Of a DNA stretch of 64,000 nt, positions 12,401 through 22,265 are shown one piece after another. The notes under the pieces were generated by a model. The model made no database searches. It saw only the letters and a program-made list of their open reading frames with translations, and was not told the DNA's origin. Within the stretch, counting starts at the first letter, position 1; every line of letters begins with the position of its first letter. Position numbers and translations under genes: made by a program. The DNA comes from Boswellia sacra (taxonomy: Eukaryota; Streptophyta; Magnoliopsida; Sapindales; Burseraceae), in assembly GCA_013180625.2 (NCBI GenBank), contig SNVD02011071.1:248001-312000 (forward strand). The letters are read 5' to 3'.

Positions 12401-13442
12401 TATTTTCTGACTTATCCAAGCTAATAAAGGACTCCAAATTTGCTGACATATGGTTGCTGCAACCACTATCAATATACCAAATATCATTAGATAATTCATT
12501 AGCAGAGTAGCAAGCAAAAAATAAACTTTCAGATTCTTCCTGTTCTTTTTTCTCTTCAGCAAATTTTGCTTGCTGTTGTTTAAGCCGACAATATCGTTCT
12601 ATATGCCCATATCTTTTGCAATAATAACATTGAGGCTTTCGATTACTGCTCTCACCTTTGCTACCATTCTCATTTTGTTGTTGATTGTTACCTGATTGGC
12701 CAAAATTTTTTCCTCCTTTCTTATCACGAGAATAGTTGTTTCCACGCCCTTTCTTATTGTTCCCATTGTTGGTATTGCTTGGCTTTTCCTTGGAAATCTG
12801 CAAATTAGTATGAAAAGCATTTTCCACAACTTGCTCATCATATCTTTTGAACCTATCTTCATGAGATAAAAGCGAACCAAGCAACTCATCAATTGTTAGT
12901 ACACTTAAATCCTTAGATTCTTCTATTGCAGCCACAATATGATCATATTTAAAAGGCAAGCTTCTCAAAATTTTTTCAACAACTTTCTCATCAGATAAAT
13001 TCTCACCAAATTTTCTGATTTGATTCACAATTTCCATCAAAGAGCAAAAATAATCATGAATCGACTCACCATCCTTCATTAGTGAAGTTTCAAATTTTCT
13101 ACGAAGAGTTTGAAGCTTTACAGTGAGCACCTTTGCATTACCCTGATACGCTTTCTGTAATGCATCCCATGCCTCCTTTGCATTTGTCGTTGCAGAAATA
13201 CGTGGAAAGATGGAATCAACAACAGCTTGTTGAATGACAAACAAGGCTTTGGCATCTTTCTTCCGAATATCTTTGAGATTCTCTGTAGAAACTCCTTCAT
13301 CTGAGTAGCCATTCTTCACCAGCTCCCATAAATCTTGAGAGATAAAAAAGGTCTTCATCTTTGTGCTCCAAACATCATACCCACTGCCTTGAAACAGAGG
13401 AATTGTTGGTTGTGTAGAAACCAAACTAGCATTGTTTGCCAT
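9474..13442 (-). pseudogene. Copia Gag-Pol polyprotein, one internal stop
   Basis: A frame of 1322 codons from ATG (13442, [11 protein letters not shown]) to TAA (9474-9476), open except for TAG at 10626-10628 in the reverse transcriptase, where the family normally has a Gln codon (VYVQ then PQGYE). Domains in order: UBN2-type Gag; zinc knuckle [14 protein letters not shown] near residues 270-283; protease with DSGCSNH near 324; integrase zinc finger (HLRYGH..CESC) near 450-505; integrase core with [15 protein letters not shown] and a QQNGVAE glutamate; reverse transcriptase with LYVDD near 1006; RNase H with SDSDWAG and SSSEAEY. Length and order are normal for copia. Without readthrough the protein stops early in the reverse transcriptase. 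An earlier in-frame Met region (13496) lies in the primer site and LTR and is not the start. Confidence 0.92.
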
Positions 13443-13457
13443 TTTGAAAACAACCTG

Positions 13458-13469
13458 GCTCTGATACCA
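13458..13469 (-). other. Primer binding site of the minus-strand copia element
   Basis: On the minus strand tggtatcagagc, two bases after the 5' LTR end; complementary to the 3' end of initiator tRNA-Met. Confidence 0.85.
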
Positions 13470-13471
13470 GA

Positions 13472-13922
13472 TGTTGATTTGAATGAGACTTGGCAAACAA
13501 AATCAAAGAATCAACACTCAAAAGTTGAGCAAATACAATTGGAACTTCTCTCAATACTGATTAGAGTAAGAGAGGTAAGCACAAAATAAAAGACTATATT
13601 GTGAAGAAAATTTTACTTTTTTTATTATTGAAATGGAAATAAGCCTTTATATAGGCATACAAAGATGAACATGACTCCTAAACATTAGTGCCACTAAGAC
13701 ACTAACTAAACCCATGACCACCACTACTCATGTCTTCCTAAATATTAGTACCACTAAGCACTACCTCAACCCATGATCACCACTACTCATGTCTTCCTAA
13801 AAAAACACTCCACTAAATGCTATAATTTAGGACTCAATAAGTAACATGGACTAACCACTAGTTACATAAAAATAGGAACAAATAACATAAAAATATTAAT
13901 ATATTCTGCATTAACTTTAACA
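13472..13922 (-). repeat. 5' LTR of the minus-strand copia element
   Basis: Matches the 3' LTR except for two substitutions and one A-run indel. It carries the TATA-like ctatataaagg (minus strand) near 13650 that would drive the element. Confidence 0.95.
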
Positions 13923-14088
13923 ACAGGAACTTACAGAACCTGAGAATGCAGAGAAGCAATTAACAAACAAATCACAGATGGTTTTGGAAATCCTAATTAC
14001 GAGTACAGATAACATTAATTTGTCAACAGATTGATAGAAATGTGAAGTGAACTATAACTTAACAAACTATTACTCGAGGTCAACTTAC

Positions 14089-14249
14089 CATGTGCAGTGC
14101 CTAACACAATCAATAACTTTGTCTCGATAACTACTACGAGCCTCCTTCAAATGCTTTAGTTGCTTACTGCAAGCTCGTTCTCTTATTTGTTTATCCGTTT
14201 CTTCTAGGAGAGATATTGACTGTGATTGATGAGACACATAATATGATGC
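14089..14249 (-). CDS. Putative exon of an unrecognised host gene
   Basis: On the minus strand a clear acceptor (gattgcag) is followed by 161 bases open in one frame, then a near-perfect donor (gtaagttg). The peptide begins ASYYVSHQSQSISLLEE and continues with a charged, helix-like stretch ending in VIDCVRHC. It enters in phase 0 and leaves in phase 2. I cannot name the family; the composition suggests a coiled-coil or helical segment. The copia element at 9015-13922 lies in the intron that would follow. Joining to an acceptor near 8995 would give a stop after about 12 codons, so this could be close to the C-terminus; that is inference. Confidence 0.5.
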
Positions 14250-16840
14250 CTGCAATCAAGAAGAATTTCTATAAGATATTATCTAACAATTAGAAAAACA
14301 AAGTGCATCCTGTGGTTAAAATTCACAGGTCATGTTAACTGGTATGCATATGCGAAATTTTAGACAGTGTAAAAAAGCAGCAACAAGGTGAGCTGATAGA
14401 AAACATACAACCAAAAATAAGAATATCAAACACATAATGACAAATTGTTCGAAGAAAATGTTCAATTCAAGGTCTGCAGAACTCAGATGGCAGCAACACA
14501 TTGCTTAGATCACCATGGAACTAGTTTCACAGGTTCATTACCATGCTTCCTCAGATATCCATGTCAACTTCACAATTATAATTGCTGACAATTGCAGGTG
14601 TTGTATGTGCAATGTTTACCATATTTAGTAGTGGAAAAAGGCAAGAGTTCTATCAATATTTTTCTTCCAGCCGCTTGACAATAATGATCTTCACATTACA
14701 TTTTATTATTAGACTTTTAAGAATTTCAGATAGCCCAAATTGTATCACAAGTAAGAACAAAATAGGTTGCATGCATGAAAATGAATTTAGGAGCAAGATA
14801 GATAGCAATTGATCAATTAAAACCTCAAACTCGATAGACCCTAGTGGAGGCCGGACTTTGTCTATGCAGAGCAAAGATCTATACCTAATTTCTTGAACCC
14901 AAGTCTAAAGGAATGATGGATCGTTGGGTCCCGAAACAAGGGATCAGTTATCGTCATCCAACTATTCCCCCTGATTACTTACTCAGATGGCGACTCTGAT
15001 GACCTCCAGGACTTGTCTCCATCACTTATTCTATGGTATCCCCAAGCGCTGAAAGGCCTTGAAGAACAATGTCATGGTTGCAATCACTTCGGATAGGGTG
15101 GAAGCCCCGCCTATAGTGAGCTTCCTTGTTCACAAACCAGAGAATTGTTTATTCATGTAAAAACAATGTCAAAAGCTTTCTAAACCTTGTTAGAGAACTT
15201 GGAAATACATACAATCGCCTAAAATGAATAGATTCAATATGCAATTCTGTTGCTCACTTGCATATTTTTTAAATTATGATCCTAAATTCATAATGCTAGG
15301 AAACTTCATATGCTTTTATATTTATATGCCTAGAAGGTCTCTATAAAATCTTAGATCATTTGGATAAGTAGATTATTTGTTAAAAATCTGAGAACGCATT
15401 GCTCTAGTTTGGAAGTCTAAAAATGAAGTAATTAGTATTTGATTAGATTATGATATGAAGTTGGTTATTGGAATCTTAACCATTCAAGTTAATTTATGTA
15501 TTGAATATGATATGATGTTGATGAAAAGAAATCAATGAATGATTATGTATATTAAATACATGGTTACCTTGTCATTTTCACTTTCGTATGACATAATGGT
15601 CACTCACTAAGTTATCTACTTTTTCTTTCTTTTTCCTACTTTCTAGCTTTTGCACCATTATCTCCATTTGAGCATTTTGGATATGTGATTGGAATTTTTG
15701 GATTTTTGTTTAGGCATTGTTCTCTATTTTTTTGTTGTTTTTGCTATATTTTGTGCTATCTGTCTACTATATAGTTGCTGCTATTTTGTTATCTGGTTGT
15801 TTGATATTTGCTGGCAACCGCTGTTTGCTCTGTTTTGCCTCTGCAATCAGTCTTCAATGGTTGTGTTGTGAACAGGTTGCAAAGTATGGAGAAGGTATGA
15901 TTTTATGATATGATATGGTTAGGGCACGCCAAAATCTTTTATATGGGTTTGTAGACAATGGAGTTGCTTGGTTTTAAAGTTTATTTTATTATTGTGTTGT
16001 TGTGTATTGTACATGTTTATATCTTTCAATTATGACTTTTAAGCTCATAAAGATGATGTTTTTCCTTGTCGTTGCAAGATGGAAATTATTTTTCTTGTAT
16101 TCTTTACTTGTATTTGGTTCTACTTCTAGTTTTCTTGTCTCTATCTAGATGTAATATGTTTCTTAAATTGAGTTATTCTTATAGAATTTGATTGAGAAAC
16201 ATGTATTTCATGGCACTTGTTTAATTTAAGTTTTTTCCTTCTGTTATGTATTTAATTGTGATTGTGTTTAATGTGTAGACAAGTTTTGCTTGTTTTATAA
16301 TGATTAGTAATTTACGAGTTTTGAGTTATCCTTATTTGCATTTTATTTCTTTCATTTACTTTTTTTTTTATTGAAGTGATGAATTTATCTAACGTCCATG
16401 GTAAAATGGGTTGAAATTTGAGTTTTTCTAAAGTTATTGTTTTCTATTTATATAGGACAATGATTTTAACAATTGAGGACTTGGAATGTCATGAAGACCA
16501 AAATCATTGAAGGAAAAAATTGAAGTCATGGATCATGAATGGGTAAATTAAGGATAGTTTGGTATAAATTTAAGTGGAAGAAATGTCCTCTATATATAGA
16601 TATATATATTGGTTTTTGAAAGACTAAATCTGCAATTGTGCAAATTTAATAAATGTTAATGTACATTAATTTGTTATTTAATCATAAATATTTACTTTTA
16701 TATAGTACATATATTCAAATATTTATTGTTATTGTTTTCTTGCAATTTGATTAATAAATATCAAGATATTGAATAAATATCTTTTTATTGTTACAATTTG
16801 GCTGAAAAACAAGCATAATATAGGCAAAAATAGTTTTTTT
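14250..16840. other. Gene-free or unresolved region with one GC-rich patch
   Basis: No gene recognised. A patch at about 14822-15130 is clearly richer in GC than its neighbours and contains atggcgactctgatgacc, a little like tRNA-Arg type primer sites of long gypsy elements, but nothing else supports that. From 15590 to 16550 the sequence is T-rich, like introns or UTR. Confidence 0.4.
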
Positions 16841-17289
16841 TTTTTTTTTGTGAAGATTTGAACATTTCCAACGGCATTTTGACAATTTCTGACGGCATGT
16901 GTCCCTGCTAAATTTATGCACCGATGATGTAATTTCATTTTCGACGAAAAGATCCACTGGATAAAGATTTTTTCCAATGATGATATGACCATTTTCGACG
17001 GCATTTGCCCTCAGTCAAGTATAAATTATGAGGGTGAAATTTCTTTTTTCCTTAGAGGATCAACACTCGAAAAAAAATAATTTTTGATAGTAAGATTACA
17101 TTTTTCCGACAACAAGTTGCTATCGGCAAAAATAAATTTTTGATGGCCTCTTGCAATTGGACTTTTTGTAACACCGACAATAGCAACGGCGTCCGACGGT
17201 GATTTCCCCTCAATAAATGGTATTTCCAAGGGCAATTACTCATTACCAATGGGATTTTGCCCTCGCCAATGAGCATCATTGTTGTAGTG
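16841..17289. mobile_element. Terminal part of a CACTA (En/Spm-like) transposon
   Basis: At 17289 the sequence ends ttgttgtagtg; its reverse complement is CACTACAACAA, a classical CACTA terminus. Just inside are repeated subterminal motifs of the type gacggcatttgcc (near 16869, 16891, 16997 and 17188), in both orientations. The opposite end was not found, so this is one end or a deleted derivative. No transposase is visible. Confidence 0.55.
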
Positions 17290-18541
17290 GAGATCTAAAT
17301 ATAAAAATCTGAATGATATATTTATTTTTTTATTTTAACATCTAAATTAAAATATATGAAAAATAATGGTTTTACACAAATATCCCTAGTTATATATATT
17401 GTTTTCACTTATGATTTTATTTTACATAGTAAAAGTATTTGCATATCAAAATTTGTTATGAATTTAATTTATGTAAATGTGTACAATTAGGAAAGAAGAT
17501 TTTTTTTTAAAGAATTTGATATATAAATAAGCTAATTGAACATAAAATAATTTAAAAAATATATAGAGAATCATAGTATAAAATTAGAAATAAATAATAA
17601 TGTTTTCAAATGAAAATATTATACTATGTATAAATTGATCATAAATAAATTTTTACAAAGACATTTAAGACAATTAAAGAAGTAAAAAATGATTCAGACA
17701 TTTACATTTTGATAAAAGCTAGAATTTTTAGCTTTTTTATTCAAATAAAAATATCTTAGATTAAGTCTTAAGTCAAAAAAACAATCATCTTGGAAAGATC
17801 TGAAGTTTAAGAATCAGTTAAATTTAGACTTCAGACTAAAAAATAATCAGCCCCTTAGATTTTTCACTTCTTTTATAAAATATATCTAGTTGGAGAATTA
17901 ATAAACTAATTGATCACAAATATCATTCAATTGTTGATCAAATTGAATGAATCAAATTCGATTGTGAACTTAATTATAAACATTAAAGAGGTACATATAT
18001 TTATGCCCAGATTCTATATTAACATTCGTTTAAAAAGAAGAAATAAGAAAGAAAAATTAACAAGGCAGTTGTAGATAAGAGATAATTAGAGGCAAAATCA
18101 TCTTTATGGGGCGGTAGACCGGGAAAATGTACGGGGAGTAATTTGTTGTGATTTATTTGTTGTGGTTATAGATAAAGAATGGAGTAGTTCATCTCTTATT
18201 GCAGTTCCAATGAAATGAAATTCAAATATAAGAGTGCATACTAAATATCTACTCTTTCTAATTGATCCTTCTCCCCTCTACTCAATAAACCTTTCACTAG
18301 ATTCAATATATATATAGACACACACAGAGTGTGGCGGACCAAGAAATTTTATTTAGAGAGGACACCATATAGTTTAGAATTAAAATAAATATATAATTAA
18401 ACATAATAATTAATAATTAATTATTTTTAAAATAATTTTCAAATAAATAAAAAATTAGATAATTTTTTTATTTTGATTTTATATGTGTGTATGTGTGTGT
18501 GTAAGACTAAAATAATATATTATAGCTTGAAAAAGTTTTCT

Positions 18542-18590
<49 letters not shown>

Positions 18591-18595
18591 GTATG

Positions 18596-18631
<36 letters not shown>

Positions 18632-18881
18632 TGTATGTATATGTATGTATGTATGTATGTATATATTTATAAGTTTTAAAGTCTTTTGATTATAATTAAA
18701 TTAATATGTTTTGAATAACATTGTTTAAAACTTTATATTTAATATTTGGACTTTGATATTCTATAATTAGAGAATTTTTTTATAATATTTGATTATATAA
18801 ATTTAAGATTCTGTGTAAATTAATATATTAATGATGAATTGAGTTCAAAGAAAATTATAAAAATTTAGATTGATGATGCAG

Positions 18882-18912
<31 letters not shown>

Positions 18913-19080
18913 CAAACATTCTTTCAAATCCATTATGATTATTTATATTTTAAATACCTTCTAAATAAATTGTATAAACAAATATATCATGATATTTCAA
19001 TCGTGCAATAACATAAAATAGAAACACATAAGTAAACCTACCTAATTATGTAACTCTAAGAGAGTTTAGTAAAACTAACA
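17290..19080. other. Gene-free AT-rich spacer
   Basis: Very AT-rich with no gene recognised; contains the microsatellites listed separately. gtgtggcggacc near 18330 resembles the ends of common plant non-autonomous elements, but no matching end with a duplication was found. Confidence 0.5.
18547..18665. repeat. (AT)n / (TATG)n compound microsatellite
   Basis: About 16 AT units, then alternating TATG runs. A second (AT)n run lies at 18884-18911. Confidence 0.9.
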
Positions 19081-19085
19081 CTTAG

Positions 19086-20399
19086 GTGGTATTTGTTTCA
19101 ATCACTTAACACTTTTTAGATCTCAATACTTTTTAAAACTTAATTTACCCCACTTAATAGGATTTTTTTTGTTTTTCTAGATGCCACTTAAAAAAAGTGG
19201 TAAGAAAATATTTTACTTTTAATGTGACTTTTTTTACCCTTATTAAAATATAAAATGTTTATATTTATATTTATACAATCTTTTAAAAATTAAATAGTTA
19301 ATAAAATTAAATCAAAATTTTTTTTATTTAAATAATTAATATTATATTTCTTACAATCTTTAAAAAATAATTATTAACTAAAATTAAATAAAAAATTCTT
19401 TTTCATTTAAATAGTTAATATTGTATTATATAAACTCATATGATATTATTGTATAACTACTATATCATTAATATTATAAATTTTTAAAATTCATTCCTCC
19501 AATTAGATCAAGTTTAAGCCATATCAATTTGTATATAAAAAAAAAAATTGTAAGAGTAGTATTTTATCTATTACATTTTGAGGACCATATTTTAAATCAT
19601 AAAAGATTAATTTTATTAATTAAAGTGTTTTCTATTTCATAAACTTAAAAAAAAAAAAAGCTAATATGATCTTTTAACTAACAATATTAAATATTAATTT
19701 TTTTACTTTAAATTTACACTATTAAATAAAATAAAATATCCTTAGCAATCTAATTAATAACTTTTAAAGTTCAATAAAATTGTTCTTATAATATGTAATA
19801 AAATTCTATCAAATATATTATCTATTTTAAAACTCGCTATTTATGATGATATCAAATTTTTTAATAGTTATTACTCAACATATTATTAACTAATTAATTT
19901 AAAATATTAATAGAAATAAATTAAAGTTCACCAATTATAAAAAAAAAATTTATCATATTTTAATATGGTAATTATAAATATAGTAATAAATAATATAACA
20001 ATTTGATAATAAATACTAAAACAATCACAAATATACAAAAAAATTGTACCTTCTAATAAATTAAAATAATATTCATACATAAATATTTGATAAATTTTAT
20101 ATTATTTTAATATGTATGGATATTTATGAAATAAAATTTTTAACACTTCATTTGGACAATAATGATTAGAAAATTTGACAAAATTTATATTATTTCAATA
20201 TGTAAGGATATTTATAGAATAAAATTTTTAACACCTCATTTAGACAATAGTGATTAGAAAAAGTAATAAATTTTCTCTTTTTCAATTAAGTGATTTATCA
20301 CTTAAAAAAAGTGCTAAATGTAAAAACAAACAAAAATTTTAAGATTAAAATCTAAACACTTTAAGTGTTAAGTGATAAGTGAAAGAAAACAAACATCAC
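19086..20399. mobile_element. Non-autonomous terminal-inverted-repeat element (hAT-like)
   Basis: The left end gtggtatttgtttcaatcac and the right end (reverse complement gtgatgtttgttttctttca) form imperfect inverted repeats that continue into cacttaacactttt-like sequence on both sides. The direct repeat CTTAG flanks it (19081-19085 and 20400-20404). The interior is extremely AT-rich, without coding capacity, and holds a local duplication of about 80 bp near 20095-20265. A 5-bp duplication is short for hAT, so superfamily assignment is tentative. Confidence 0.6.
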
Positions 20400-20404
20400 C
20401 TTAG

Positions 20405-21379
20405 AGTTAAAATGAATCCAATAGCATGAAATATAATTGTCAAAATCATATAATTTTTATAAGAAAGTATATTTGTTAAAATGAAGTAATTTTTATATAA
20501 GGATATATTTGTGACAGTTGAAACTTAAGGAGGTGTAAAAGAATTTTAAATTTTCAGCGGGGCCCGACCCCCGGTTCAAGTGTAGGTTCCCCTATGCACA
20601 CACATATACTCCCTCTCTCTAAGGGTGATCTCCATGTGCAGTCCACTCGTTAGGCTGAGCTGGTAGTCTGTGCATTGTAGTGTGACCCTTCAATACATAT
20701 TTCTCTCCGCTTCGCCGCTTTGCGTTTCTCTCTTATTTATTTTGTACGTAAATTTGAAGTGTTGGATTTCCAGAGATTGAGGAAACTCTTGTGATTTCTA
20801 GTAGTGATTTAATTACATGAAAATGATATTACTAAACTTGTGACATGAAAATACTCTAGAAAACATGTAATGGAAACCTGAATATTTTAAAATCGAGACT
20901 GTTAGTGTTAATTAATTGGCAGATTGTCCAGAAATATTACCATAACTTCATAATTTCATTCACTAACCCAAAAAACAAATTTTACAACTTCATACTAAAC
21001 GCATGCTCATTGCAAAATTTATCGTTCTATAAAAAAATTTGAATCTCACATAAGCAATTCTCATTGCAACTTTATAATTAGAACACATCCTCGTTACCAT
21101 TCCAAAACCAAACCATCGTACAACTCCCAAAAAAGATCAACAATAAAAAATAAATAAATGACATATTATCATAACCTGATTAACATCAATAATATCCACA
21201 ACAAAGTTAGCGTCTTGCATTCCATCAAAACAAACTCCAAATTAAATTAAAACACATCATCATTACTGAAAGTAGTTTGCATACAATTTTCATCAACATA
21301 ATCCACAATTACAAATTTGAAAAATCACCATATCATCACGGTCAGCAGAAACTACAACAAAAAAACATTTATCACACAT
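20405..21379. other. Gene-free region downstream of the ankyrin gene
   Basis: No gene recognised. Contains a GC-rich bit (gcggggcccgacccccgg near 20560) typical of degenerate non-autonomous element ends. Confidence 0.5.
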
Positions 21380-21385
21380 TTTATT
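21380..21385 (-). terminator. Possible poly(A) signal of the ankyrin-PGG gene
   Basis: AATAAA on the minus strand about 60 bases beyond the stop codon at 21443-21445. Confidence 0.4.
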
Positions 21386-21442
21386 GGCAGCTTGAAGTTC
21401 CGGAGCTTGAGCCTTGCTGGTAAGGAAGAGAACACTTACAGA

Positions 21443-22072
21443 TTAATTTCCCTTTTTGACATAAGTTGGAAGGACATAGTCGGAACCTCTTTTACGTTCA
21501 ACGAGTTCCCGTACTTGGCTTTTAAGCCATTCAAGGAATACTCCTGAAGATGTATAAAGAACCATGAGGAAGAAGAACGACCCAAGGCCACAAATGGTAA
21601 AGGCAAGCCATAAAGAAGGTTCTAACACTGAGTATATGCCTGCGACAAATGCAACCACTACAGTTCCCATTGAAAGCATGGTCAACCGTAAGGCAAGTTT
21701 CAACAGACTTTCGTGGTTGTTAAAAGACATAATAAAGTGGACAAAGACAGCAGAAAGAGCTAAAATCATGGCTACTGTATCTGTGGTAATGAATATTTGA
21801 AAAGCTAAATTTTTCTTCAGGATTGCAGTGCCTTGGCCGGAACCTTTTCCACTTTGATAACCACCAGGAATGGAGAAAGCTGCTGTAAAAGTTACTGTTG
21901 CTATGAGTGTAGCCACTAACAAATGGTACTCCTTTGTGTCCTTGAGTCTTTCATAATATCTCTTTCTTCGTTCACTTCGAATTTTAAAATTGTCATCATC
22001 TTTTCTTTCACGGATAAGACCTTTCTGATATTGTCCATCGCCCAAATATTCAAACAACTTCTGAATTTCTTC
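21443..22072 (-). CDS. Exon 9: PGG domain with four membrane segments
   Basis: Acceptor tttcgtag, then 209 codons in phase 0 to TAA. A charged linker precedes LKDTKEYHLLVATLIATVTF, the first membrane helix and signature of the PGG domain (Pfam PF13962), and the namesake SIPGGY follows (model residues 1452-1454). Three more hydrophobic segments follow: about FITTDTVAMILALSAVFVHF, LTMLSMGTVVVAFVAG and LWLAFTICGLGSFFFLMVLY. The tail is basic (VERKRGSDYVLPTYVKKGN). Nothing is missing compared with the family, which argues for a working C-terminus. Confidence 0.9.
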   Translation of the reverse strand, partial: EEIQKLFEYLGDGQYQKGLIRERKDDDNFKIRSERRKRYYERLKDTKEYHLLVATLIATVTFTAAFSIPGGYQSGKGSGQGTAILKKNLAFQIFITTDTVAMILALSAVFVHFIMSFNNHESLLKLALRLTMLSMGTVVVAFVAGIYSVLEPSLWLAFTICGLGSFFFLMVLYTSSGVFLEWLKSQVRELVERKRGSDYVLPTYVKKGN

Positions 22073-22190
22073 CTACGAAAAAATGTTCATTATTTGTAAT
22101 CATGGATAGAAAAAAAATAAAGAGATTCAAAAGTTTCATTAGGATATTTCTCCACATTTACTTTAATCAAAGTAATAGAGGAACAAATTC

Positions 22191-22265
<75 letters not shown>

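Larger units (their letters stand above)
9015..13922 (-). mobile_element. Nearly intact Ty1/copia retrotransposon
   Basis: Two near-identical LTRs (452 and 451 bp) start and end with the inverted TGTT..AACA ends and are flanked by ACAGG (9010-9014 and 13923-13927). Reading on the minus strand, a primer site for initiator tRNA-Met follows the 5' LTR, a single Gag-Pol frame fills the interior, and a purine tract precedes the 3' LTR. By eye the LTRs differ by two substitutions and one single-base indel, so insertion was very recent. It sits between putative host-gene exons, probably in an intron and in the same orientation. Confidence 0.95.

Noticed and set aside
11161..13312. Several overlapping frames of 60-100 codons on both strands
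   Set aside because: Shadows of the copia Gag-Pol frame on the minus strand.
14822..15130. Primer site of an Ogre-like gypsy element
   Set aside because: Only a short similarity (atggcgactc); no LTR, Gag or Pol nearby.
15689..15908. Cys- and Phe-rich frames resembling a membrane peptide
   Set aside because: T-rich low-complexity sequence; no splice context or domain.
18473..18679. Tyr/Met/Cys-rich frame
   Set aside because: Translation of the AT/TATG microsatellite.
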